Below, one piece after another: positions 16,774-24,272 of a stretch of 64,000 bases of DNA; within the stretch, counting starts at the first letter, position 1; each line of letters opens with the position of its first letter. Both the position numbers and the translations under genes were made by a program. The DNA is from an uncultured Lachnospiraceae bacterium (GTDB taxonomy: Bacteria > Bacillota > Clostridia > Lachnospirales > Lachnospiraceae): contig CAJUFE010000001.1 of the NCBI GenBank assembly GCA_910585635.1, forward strand, positions 1-64,000. The letters are read 5' to 3'. The notes under the pieces were generated by a model. The model did no database searches and was not told the DNA's origin. It saw nothing but the letters and a program-made list of their open reading frames with translations.

Positions 16774-17865
16774 CTAATAGATCAGGTCGCTCTCCAGCGC
16801 CAGGATCCGCAGGGCCGGGAACTGGTAGGCCATGCCGATGATATACAAGGTATAGGTCACCCCGTTCATCACATTGATCGTGGCGGAATCCATGATGGCG
16901 ATCCTTGTGTTGCTGCACTCCACATAGCCGTTGCCGATGATGACGGAATTGTTATTGGAGCAGGGCAGGGCTTCGGAGACAGAGGCCCGGTAATTGCCGC
17001 CCCGGACGGCATTGTAGCCGGTGGCATCCAGCTGGCCCACGCTCTGGAAGATGCGCCCGTAGCCGGATAAGAAGACATCCACATTGCCGCTGTTAGGGGA
17101 AAGGTTCACGGCCCGCAGGCAGCCGGAGTTCCGGTAGCTGCAGAGGGTGTCGGTCAGGGTGAAGAGGGTGATGCCGGAGCCGTCGTTCACGATCGATACG
17201 GTGTAGGCGTTCCCGCCGGCAAAGTTGATATACCGTTGAAACAACGTACGGCCGTTCTGGACGCTGGTAACGGTCACCAGGGTACTCTGGCTGTTGCTGT
17301 CCAGATAATAGGGGGTAGAATTGCTAAACTGCAGGTTCCGGATGACCGTGCGGTTGCCCAGCCGTACATTGACCGCAGGCTGATCCACTGCGGCATGGAG
17401 GAAGCGGACGCTGGCTGACTGTCCGGAGGAGGAGCCGCCGGAGCAGTTGACACAGCCGCCGATGCCGGGGACTACGATGACGGGCGGGTTGCTGCCGGTA
17501 TTCCCGCCTCCGCCCATGGGCGGCCGCCAGGGCCTGTTGCCGCCGTTGCTGCCGCCAGAACCGGAAGGCGGTCCCCAGGAGGGGGTATCCGGGGAGATCG
17601 GGTAAAAGCCAGGATCGTTGCTGTCTCCGCCAGAGCCGGAGGGCGGTCCCCAGGAGGGGGTATCCGGGGAGATCGGGTAAGAACCGGGATCGTTGCTGTC
17701 GTTACTGCCGCCGTTGCCGGGAGGCGGTCCCCAGGAGGGCGTTTCTGGAGAAATAGGAGCATAGCCGGGATCATTGTCAGAGGCTGGTGTCTCGGTCATC
17801 TTGACTGTGGCGCTGCCGTCTGTGACAGGGGAGTTGGCTTCAAGGCCATCCTTATCAATATACAT
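16774..17865 (-). CDS. DUF4397 protein with proline-rich N-terminal repeats
   Basis: 363 residues. Residues about 30-110 contain three copies of a 20-26-residue repeat with the core YPISPDTPSWGPPSGSGG, then a glycine/proline linker and a GCVNC motif near 135. The C-terminal ~210 residues form a beta-rich DUF4397 domain (SVRFLHAAVDQPAVNVRLGN, PNSGNVDVFLSGYG) as seen in surface adhesin-like and spore-associated proteins. No signal peptide or anchor is visible, so the route to the surface, if any, is unclear. The start has an AGGAAAG site. The neighbour genes give no functional hint. The DUF4397 call is fairly sure; the role is unknown. Confidence 0.75.
   Translation of the reverse strand: MYIDKDGLEANSPVTDGSATVKMTETPASDNDPGYAPISPETPSWGPPPGNGGSNDSNDPGSYPISPDTPSWGPPSGSGGDSNDPGFYPISPDTPSWGPPSGSGGSNGGNRPWRPPMGGGGNTGSNPPVIVVPGIGGCVNCSGGSSSGQSASVRFLHAAVDQPAVNVRLGNRTVIRNLQFSNSTPYYLDSNSQSTLVTVTSVQNGRTLFQRYINFAGGNAYTVSIVNDGSGITLFTLTDTLCSYRNSGCLRAVNLSPNSGNVDVFLSGYGRIFQSVGQLDATGYNAVRGGNYRASVSEALPCSNNNSVIIGNGYVECSNTRIAIMDSATINVMNGVTYTLYIIGMAYQFPALRILALESDLIY
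17490..17760 (-). repeat. coding repeats in the DUF4397 gene
   Basis: Three copies of a block containing GGCGGTCCCCAGGAGGG and GTATCCGGGGAGATCGGGTA (plus-strand reading) occur at intervals of about 72-78 bp, all in frame. Confidence 0.8.
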
Positions 17866-18390
17866 AGGCTTTCCTTTCTGTTTGATTGCTGATGCAAACG
17901 GTATGCTATATCATATGTCAAGGTCAGCCCGGCGTGTGAATGGCCAACTAAAATATCTTTCGTAACAGTTCAGACAACGTCCGAACTGTTACGGCATCCG
18001 GCAATTGAAGATCGCTGCGCGATGGGCCGGATGCTTGCGACCACCACGTTTTACCCAAAGGGTACGATGTCGTACGGTCAGCGCGGTGAATGCCCAAGGG
18101 GGCAGACCGCGCGCAGACCTATCTGAACTGTTACTATCTTTCCGCTATCCCTTTGACCGATCGACCTTCATTTCTTACAGATCTCTTACGACGCCTTTTT
18201 CACCCGTCTTCCCTTCACGCGCACCCAGATAGAGCCTAAAGGTCGAGAAGATCTGACAAGTTCGGCATTTTTGGGGGATATATCATCGCAAAAGACAGCA
18301 GATCTCCCTATGAGACCGGACCGGTCGCGAAAGGATCAGGAAATTATAGATAAAGCCTATGGATCCGCGAAAAAAGGACGGTTTGTAACG
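17866..18390. other. 523-bp intergenic region with nested inverted repeats
   Basis: No convincing gene. It contains the GTAAC palindrome at 17962-17992, a GCATCCGGC/GCCGGATGC hairpin just after it, and a second GTAAC arm at 18122-18134 that pairs with the first one. It ends in the promoter of the acyl-CoA dehydrogenase cluster. Confidence 0.6.
17962..18134. repeat. MITE-like element bounded by GTAACAGTTCAGA inverted repeats
   Basis: GTAACAGTTCAGA at 17962-17974 is the exact inverse of TCTGAACTGTTAC at 18122-18134. The first end is itself part of a 31-bp palindrome (17962-17992). Internal hairpins include GCATCCGGC/GCCGGATGC. There is no reading frame for a transposase. Related 29-bp palindromes lie at 32589 and 60655. 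Confidence 0.65.
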
Positions 18391-18391
18391 A

Positions 18392-18421
18392 TTGGATTTT
18401 TCTTTGTACGATCAGTATAAT
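18392..18421 (+). promoter_or_regulatory. promoter of the acyl-CoA reduction cluster
   Basis: TTGGAT and a perfect TATAAT are separated by 18 bp. The start codon of the first gene lies about 67 bp downstream, leaving a short leader. Confidence 0.7.
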
Positions 18422-18488
18422 AAAACCATCAAGATCGTTAAAAAAATTACAAAAAACATGAGCATAAGAGCACAAGGAGGAGTTCAAG

Positions 18489-19676
18489 ATGAGTAAATTG
18501 GACAAAGAGCAGTTCGAAGCCTATTTAAAGCAGATCCGCGAGCTGGCAGAGGGACCCCTGGAGGAGATCCAGAAGGAAGTGGAAGTGACCAATAAGTTCC
18601 CCCAGGAATTCTACGACCTGGCGATCAAGAACGACTTATACCGCTGCGCCCTTCCGGAGCAGTACGGCGGATACGGCTTATCCGAGCTGGAGATCTTAAA
18701 GGTACAGGAAGAGTTCTCCAGAGGCCCGGGCGGCATGCGGATGCATCTGCACTATGCCATGGACTTGAACTGGAGGATCTTAGACGACTATGGCTCTGAG
18801 GAGTTAAAAGCCGAGTACATGGACAAGTTCCAGGACAAGACCGTCTTCACCTGCTTCGCCCTGACGGAGCTCACCGGCGGCACCGGCGCTGACTTACATA
18901 CCACCGCCTTAAAGGATGAGAACGGCGATTACATCTTCAACGGCGAGAAGACCCTGATCTCCCATACCGACTGCTGCGAGTTCGCCTATGTGATCGCGGT
19001 GACCGACCCCGATTCCGACAAGGACGACCGTTTATCCGCGTTCTTCGTGCCGATCAACACGCCGGGCTTCGAGATCATCAACATGCCCCACATGATGGGC
19101 TGCCGCGGCGCCGGGCATGGGGATCTGAAATTCACTGACATGAAGCTGGATAAGAAATACCTGTTGGGCAAGGAAGGCCAGGGCCTGGAGATCGCCCTCC
19201 ACTCCTTATCCGTATCCCGTGCCCACATCGCCGCCTCCAACTTAGGCATGGCCCAGAGGATGCTGGAGATGTCCTTACAGTATGCCCATGACCGCGTGAC
19301 CTTCGGCAAGCCGATCATCACCCGTCAGGCCATCCGCATGAAGATCGCCAATATGCAGATGAACGTCCACGCCCTGCGCACCATGGTCTACGACTTCGCC
19401 AAGGACTACGAGGTGGATCCCGCGGGCAAGTATATCGAAGAGAAGGCCGCTATGTGCAAGCTGTTCAGTATCGATACCGTGCGTCTGGTCAGTGACGAGA
19501 TGCTGGAGATCTTCGGCGGCGTAGGCTACTTCGAGGACTGCAAATACGGCCCCGTAGAACGCCTCTACCGCGATTGCCGCGCTATGTGGCTGGAGGAAGG
19601 CGCTCCCACCGTACAGCGCATCACGATCTCCCGCAACGCGATCAAATTTAACGGTGTCGTAGAATATCAGGATTGA
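18489..19676 (+). CDS. acyl-CoA dehydrogenase family protein (divergent)
   Basis: 395 residues, flavin-dependent acyl-CoA dehydrogenase fold. Visible motifs are FALTELTGGTGADLHTTA (substrate/FAD loop), GEKTLISHTD, RVTFGKPIITRQAIR and FGGVGYFEDCKYGPVERLYR. At the catalytic-base position the motif is WLEEGAPTVQR instead of the usual EGTNQIQR; the glutamate is kept. It is more divergent than the second dehydrogenase at 21280, suggesting a different acyl group or a reductive or partner role. In anaerobes such enzymes with ETF often reduce enoyl-CoA. AGGAGG precedes the ATG. It has its own promoter and a terminator downstream, so it may be separately regulated from the rest. Confidence 0.9.
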   Translation: MSKLDKEQFEAYLKQIRELAEGPLEEIQKEVEVTNKFPQEFYDLAIKNDLYRCALPEQYGGYGLSELEILKVQEEFSRGPGGMRMHLHYAMDLNWRILDDYGSEELKAEYMDKFQDKTVFTCFALTELTGGTGADLHTTALKDENGDYIFNGEKTLISHTDCCEFAYVIAVTDPDSDKDDRLSAFFVPINTPGFEIINMPHMMGCRGAGHGDLKFTDMKLDKKYLLGKEGQGLEIALHSLSVSRAHIAASNLGMAQRMLEMSLQYAHDRVTFGKPIITRQAIRMKIANMQMNVHALRTMVYDFAKDYEVDPAGKYIEEKAAMCKLFSIDTVRLVSDEMLEIFGGVGYFEDCKYGPVERLYRDCRAMWLEEGAPTVQRITISRNAIKFNGVVEYQD

Positions 19677-19711
19677 TCCAAAACTGATCAAAGACAGGAA
19701 TAATATCCCAG

Positions 19712-19746
19712 GCCGCTAGGTTCCCAGGACCTGGCGGCTCTTTTTC
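19712..19746 (+). terminator. Rho-independent terminator after first dehydrogenase
   Basis: GCCGCTAGGT and ACCTGGCGGC form a 10-bp stem with one wobble pair, followed by CTTTTTC. Confidence 0.85.
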
Positions 19747-19806
19747 GCTATTTTCTGCATGTTAGATCCATATTTCAATGAGCAAGAGATCTAAATGAGA
19801 TCATCT

Positions 19807-19953
19807 AAAGTAGCGTAGGGAGGGTCCTGTCACAAAAGGAACCCCTTGGAGAACGTCGGCGCTTAGCGAGGTCTTTTCGAGCTTAGCGTCCGCTACGTTC
19901 TCCATGGAGCGAGAGCGCGGTGACGTTGTGACAGGTCCCTCCCGGAGCGGACC
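19807..19953 (+). repeat. ~140-bp nested-hairpin dispersed repeat, copy C
   Basis: The most complete copy. Outer arms GGGAGGGTCCTGTCACAA and TTGTGACAGGTCCCTCCC pair with one mismatch; inner arms GGAGAACGT and ACGTTCTCC pair perfectly. It ends in GGACCTTTTTG, so on RNA it could end transcription. It lies between the first dehydrogenase and the CoA-transferase. Confidence 0.9.
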
Positions 19954-20022
19954 TTTTTGAAAACCATTACCAAACAACCAAATGACCACATTTCCCAAAA
20001 AACAACACGGAGGACTCCCCTC

Positions 20023-21249
20023 ATGAAACCACTAGAAGGCATCAAAGTGATCGACCTGACCACCTACCTGGCCGCTCCCACCACCGTCCGGGTGCTGGGG
20101 GAATGGGGCGCGGACTGCATCAAGGTCGAATCAGCCAAAGGCGACCCCGCCAGGACCCAGGGCGCTGTGTTCAACATGCCCTACGAAGACGATGAAAACC
20201 TGGCCTTCGACGTAGCCAATTTTAATAAGAAGTTCATCACCCTGAACCTAAAGAGCCCCACCGGCATCGACGTGATGTATAAGCTGCTGGCCGAGGCTGA
20301 TGTATTTGTCACCAACACCAGGACCAAGTCCTTAGTGAAGCTGGGCCTGGACTATGAGACCTTAAAGGAGAGATTCCCCCGCCTGATCTTCGCCCAGGTC
20401 TTAGGCTACGGGGAGCACGGCCCGGAGAAGGATACGGCCGGCTTTGACGTGACCTGCTATATGGCCAGGGGCGGTGTCTTCGGCACCACTGTGAACCGGG
20501 GCGACGCGCCTATGATCCCCACCAATGGCTTCGGGGATTTCCAGGTATCCATGATGCTGGCCTCCGGCGTCTGCGCGGCCCTCTATAACCGGACCCGCAC
20601 AGGGGCGGGGGATAAGGTGACGGTGGGCCTCCATCATGCCGCGGTATTTGCCCTGAGCACCGGCCTGATCTCCGCCCAGTACGGGAACCCCTATCCCAAG
20701 AGCCGCCTGGAGGTGGTGAACCCCTTTAATAATGTATACCGCACCGGCGATGACAAGTGGGTGGTGATCTGCTGTCCGGAGTACGACCGGGACTATGATA
20801 AGATCATGAGGCTGATCGGCCGTGAGGACCTGATCGGCGACGAACGCTTAAAGAAATGCGACGACATCAATGCCAACGGCTTGAACCCCGAAGTGGTGGG
20901 GATCCTGGACGAAGCCTTTAAGAAGTTCACCCGGGATGAGCTGCTCACGCTCTTTAAGGCCAACGACTTAGCCTGCGAGGGCGCTTACGAGCCGCTGGAC
21001 ATCTACGAGGATGAGCAGGTATGGGCGAATGGGATCTTAAAGAAGATCCCCTATCCCTCCGGGGAGCGCAACGTACCCTCCAGCCCGGTGAACTTCGCCT
21101 CCAACCCGGATCCGGCCTTTGTGGTGGGCGGCTCCCAAGGAGCCCACACCGTGGAGCTCATGGAGCATCTGGGCTACAGCAGGGAGGAGATCGAGAAGGC
21201 GATCGCCGACGGCGACGTGGAAGGCGAGAAGAAGTTGAGGAAGCTGTAG
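20023..21249 (+). CDS. class III (CaiB/BaiF-type) CoA-transferase
   Basis: 408 residues. The N-terminus (LEGIKVIDLTTYLAAPTTVR, GEWGADCIKVES) is typical of family III CoA-transferases such as CaiB, BaiF, FldA and HadA. The catalytic aspartate is probably in AGFDVTCYMARGG near residue 146. These enzymes move CoA between carboxylic acids in the cytoplasm, letting a product acyl-CoA activate the next substrate molecule. The ATG at 20023 follows GGAGGA; the longer frame begins inside the upstream intergenic repeat region. The gene starts a tight operon with dehydrogenase, EtfB, EtfA and ligase, pointing to an acyl-CoA reduction loop. The substrate is unknown; carnitine-like, aryl-acrylate or branched acids are all possible. 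Confidence 0.9.
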   Translation: MKPLEGIKVIDLTTYLAAPTTVRVLGEWGADCIKVESAKGDPARTQGAVFNMPYEDDENLAFDVANFNKKFITLNLKSPTGIDVMYKLLAEADVFVTNTRTKSLVKLGLDYETLKERFPRLIFAQVLGYGEHGPEKDTAGFDVTCYMARGGVFGTTVNRGDAPMIPTNGFGDFQVSMMLASGVCAALYNRTRTGAGDKVTVGLHHAAVFALSTGLISAQYGNPYPKSRLEVVNPFNNVYRTGDDKWVVICCPEYDRDYDKIMRLIGREDLIGDERLKKCDDINANGLNPEVVGILDEAFKKFTRDELLTLFKANDLACEGAYEPLDIYEDEQVWANGILKKIPYPSGERNVPSSPVNFASNPDPAFVVGGSQGAHTVELMEHLGYSREEIEKAIADGDVEGEKKLRKL

Positions 21250-21279
21250 AAGTTGTAGAAGATAAGGAAGGTGAAGAAA

Positions 21280-22422
21280 ATGAGTTTATTATACACCGAT
21301 GAACAGAAGGAACTGATCGCTCTGGTGCGGGATATGGCCGAGAATGAGATCAAGCCATATGTCCAGGAAGCGGACGAGAAAGGCGAGTGCCCAAGAGAGC
21401 TTTTCGACTGGGGCTTTAAGATGGGCCTCCACATGCTGGAGATCCCGGAGAGATTCGGCGGCACCGGCTTGAGCTATGAGACCACCGCCATGCTCTTTGA
21501 GGAGCTGGCCAAGGTGGACGCCGGCTATGCCATCACCTTTGTCACCACCTTCGTGGCCCTGCGGAACGTGATCTTAGCCGGGACACCGGAGCAGGGGCAG
21601 TATTTTGCGGACATCATCCGCAAGGGAAATTTCGCCGGCTTTGCCCTGACCGAGCCCAACGCGGGATCGGATCCGGCGGGCATCCGGGGCACGGCAGTGC
21701 TGGACGGGGACGAGTATGTGCTGAACGCCACCAAGACCTTTATCACCAACGGCGCCCTATCCTCCGTCTACGTAGGCTTCTTCAAGACCGATCCGGCGGC
21801 CGGCCACAAGGGCATCTCCGCCTTCATCGTCGACCGGGATACCCCAGGTCTTTCCGTAGGCGCCCATGAGAACAAGATGGGCCTGCGCCTTTCCAATACC
21901 ACAGATCTGATCTTCGAGAACGTGCGGGTCCCCAAGGACAGGATGTTAGGGCCGGAGGGCAGCGGCTTTAAGCTGGCCTTGAACGCCCTGAACCTGTCCA
22001 GAGCCTTCGTGGCGACCCTGGCGGTGGGCATCATGCAGCGTGCTCTGGATGAATCCGTGCGATACGCCAAGGAGAGAAAGCAGTTCAACACGCCGATCAT
22101 CAAGTTCCAGATGGTCCAGGCCATGCTGGCGGATATGGCGATCAAGGTGGAGGCGTCCCGCTGCCTGGTGAACAATACCATGCGGATGATGGATCAGGGC
22201 TCCCTGGTACAGAAGGAAGGCTCCATCACCAAGACCTTTGTCACCGACTGCGCCCAGGAGGTCACCTCTAATGCCGTGCAGATCTTCGGTGGCTACGGCT
22301 ACTCCAGGGAATACCCGGTAGAGAAGCTGATGCGGGATGTGAAGGTGTTCCAGATCTTCGAGGGTACCAACCAGATCCAGCGGATGACCATCGCGAACGT
22401 GCTGGATAAGGAATATAAGTGA
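21280..22422 (+). CDS. acyl-CoA dehydrogenase
   Basis: 380 residues, canonical member: ALTEPNAGSDPAGIRGTA, ATKTFITNGALSSVYVGFF, RKQFNTPIIKFQMVQAMLAD, FGGYGYSREYPVEKLMRD, and the catalytic glutamate in QIFEGTNQIQR near residue 364. It takes or donates electrons via ETF, and in clostridia equivalent enzymes (Bcd, CarC, AcdA) run in the reducing direction. ATG 21280 follows AAGGAAGG; a GTG three codons earlier is possible. EtfB starts 22 bp after the stop, so dehydrogenase-EtfB-EtfA probably form one complex. The sequence alone does not show whether the complex bifurcates electrons to ferredoxin. Confidence 0.93.
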   Translation: MSLLYTDEQKELIALVRDMAENEIKPYVQEADEKGECPRELFDWGFKMGLHMLEIPERFGGTGLSYETTAMLFEELAKVDAGYAITFVTTFVALRNVILAGTPEQGQYFADIIRKGNFAGFALTEPNAGSDPAGIRGTAVLDGDEYVLNATKTFITNGALSSVYVGFFKTDPAAGHKGISAFIVDRDTPGLSVGAHENKMGLRLSNTTDLIFENVRVPKDRMLGPEGSGFKLALNALNLSRAFVATLAVGIMQRALDESVRYAKERKQFNTPIIKFQMVQAMLADMAIKVEASRCLVNNTMRMMDQGSLVQKEGSITKTFVTDCAQEVTSNAVQIFGGYGYSREYPVEKLMRDVKVFQIFEGTNQIQRMTIANVLDKEYK

Positions 22423-22444
22423 TCGATATGGAGGAGGATGAACC

Positions 22445-23233
22445 ATGAACATAGCTGTATGTATGAAGCAGGTCCCGGATACGACGGAGATCAAGATCGA
22501 TCCGGTAAAAAATACATTGATCCGGACAGGGGTCCCCAGCATCATGAACCCCTTTGACCGGAATGCCCTGGAGGCGGCTCTCCAGATGAAGGACGAGTAC
22601 GGCGCCAGTGTCACGGTCATCAGTATGGGTCCTCCCCAGGCAAAGGCGGTCTTGCGAGAGGCCCTTTCCATGGGGGCGGACAAAGCCTATCTGGTCACGG
22701 ACCGTGCCTTCGGCGGTTCCGATACCTACGCCACCAGCTACATCTTATCCTGCACCTTAAAGCATCTGGGACCCTTTGACGTGGTCTTCGGCGGCAAGCA
22801 GGCGATCGACGGCGATACAGGGCAGACAGCCCCCAGCATCGCGGAGCACTTAGGGCTCACCCGTCTGACCTATGTTTTGGATATAAAGATCCAGGACGGC
22901 AAGGCGGTCGCCAGACGCCAGGTGGAAGAGGGCGTGGAAGTGATCGAGGCGGCGCTCCCGGTGCTCTGCACCTTTATGAAGGAGAGCAATAAGCCCAGAT
23001 ATGCCACGATCAAGGGCAAGCTGGATTCCTTTAAGGCGGATATCCCCCATGTGACCCTGGCGGATATGGCGGATATCGTGGACACGGCAAAGATCGGTCT
23101 GAAGGGCTCCCCCACCAAGGTAAAGGCCACCTTTACCCCACAGCGGACGGCCAACGGCGTGACGATCGAAGGGGATCCCAGCACCCAGGCGGCATCGCTC
23201 TTAGACCAGCTGACAGCGGCGAAGATCTTATAA
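22445..23233 (+). CDS. etfB: electron transfer flavoprotein beta subunit
   Basis: 262 residues. N-terminal MNIAVCMKQVPDT, MNPFDRNALEAALQMKD, and FGGKQAIDGDTGQTAPSIAE are hallmark EtfB segments. EtfB binds the second flavin or AMP and passes electrons between NADH, EtfA and an acyl-CoA dehydrogenase. The sequence is close to the clostridial Bcd/Car-associated type, in which flavin-based bifurcation is known, but that property is not certain here. GGAGG precedes the ATG. The gene is 14 bp from etfA. Confidence 0.93.
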   Translation: MNIAVCMKQVPDTTEIKIDPVKNTLIRTGVPSIMNPFDRNALEAALQMKDEYGASVTVISMGPPQAKAVLREALSMGADKAYLVTDRAFGGSDTYATSYILSCTLKHLGPFDVVFGGKQAIDGDTGQTAPSIAEHLGLTRLTYVLDIKIQDGKAVARRQVEEGVEVIEAALPVLCTFMKESNKPRYATIKGKLDSFKADIPHVTLADMADIVDTAKIGLKGSPTKVKATFTPQRTANGVTIEGDPSTQAASLLDQLTAAKIL

Positions 23234-23247
23234 AGGGAGGTACGGAC

Positions 23248-24252
23248 ATGAGTTTCGAACAATATCAAGATGTGTGGGTGTTCGTGGAGAGCTTCCAGGG
23301 ACAGCCGAAAAATGTAGGCCTTGAGCTTTTAGGCCAGGGGCGGAAGCTGGCGGACGGCTTAAAACAGAAGCTGTGCGCCGTGGTGATCGGCAAAGACGTA
23401 GAGGCCTCCATCCAGGCGGCCAATGGAGCCGGGGCTGATAAGATCTATGTGGTCCAGGGCGACGAGTATGCCCATTACTCTGCAGACGGCTATGGCCATG
23501 TGTTCCTTACACTCTGCGAAAAGTATCATCCGAACACGATCTTAGTGGGCGCCACGGTCAATGGCCGTGATCTAGGCTCCAAGATCGCCGTCTCCCTCCA
23601 CACCGGCCTCACGGCTGACTGTACGGCCCTGAGCGTGGAGGAGGAGACCGGCAATGTGGTCTGGGAGCGTCCGGCCTTCGGCGGCAATCTGTACGCCCAG
23701 ATCCTCTGCTCCGAGACCCGCCCCCAGATGGGTACCGTGCGTCCCGGCGCCTTCAAGAAGCCTGTGCCGGATCCGGAGAATAAGGCAGAGGTGATCCGTG
23801 AGGAGATCCACACCGATAAGATCCGCACCCAGGTCCTGGAGTTCATCAAGGCCTGCGACGAGGGCATGATCCCTGTGGGCGAGGCCGATGTGGTGGTCTC
23901 CGGCGGCCGCGGTATGAAGAACGCGGATAATTTTGCCCTGCTCCAGAAGCTGGCGGACCTGCTGGGCGGGACCGTGGGCTGTTCCAGAGCGGCTGTGGAC
24001 TCCGGCTGGATGCCCCAGAGCCGTCAGGTAGGGCAGACCGGCACCACTGTGTCCCCCAAGATCTACATCGCCTGCGGGATCTCCGGAGCGGTCCAGCATG
24101 TGGCCGGTATGAGCGAGTCTAAGACGATCGTGGCGATCAATAAAGATGCCTCCGCACCGATCTTCGAGGTGGCGGATTACTGTCTGGTGGGGGATCTTTT
24201 TGAGATCGTACCCGCGATCATCAAGGGATTAGAGGCAAGAAGGCAGGCATAG
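23248..24252 (+). CDS. etfA: electron transfer flavoprotein alpha subunit
   Basis: 334 residues. The C-terminal FAD domain has the EtfA signature: SRAAVDSGWMPQSRQVGQTG, YIACGISGAVQHVAGM and SKTIVAINKDASAPIFEVAD. There is no N-terminal ferredoxin extension, unlike CarE. It forms a heterodimer with EtfB and docks on the dehydrogenase encoded upstream. AGGGAGG precedes the start. The operon order dehydrogenase-etfB-etfA matches butyryl-CoA and caffeyl-CoA reductase loci. Confidence 0.93.
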   Translation: MSFEQYQDVWVFVESFQGQPKNVGLELLGQGRKLADGLKQKLCAVVIGKDVEASIQAANGAGADKIYVVQGDEYAHYSADGYGHVFLTLCEKYHPNTILVGATVNGRDLGSKIAVSLHTGLTADCTALSVEEETGNVVWERPAFGGNLYAQILCSETRPQMGTVRPGAFKKPVPDPENKAEVIREEIHTDKIRTQVLEFIKACDEGMIPVGEADVVVSGGRGMKNADNFALLQKLADLLGGTVGCSRAAVDSGWMPQSRQVGQTGTTVSPKIYIACGISGAVQHVAGMSESKTIVAINKDASAPIFEVADYCLVGDLFEIVPAIIKGLEARRQA

Positions 24253-24272
24253 AAGAGCCAAAGGAGCCGGAG

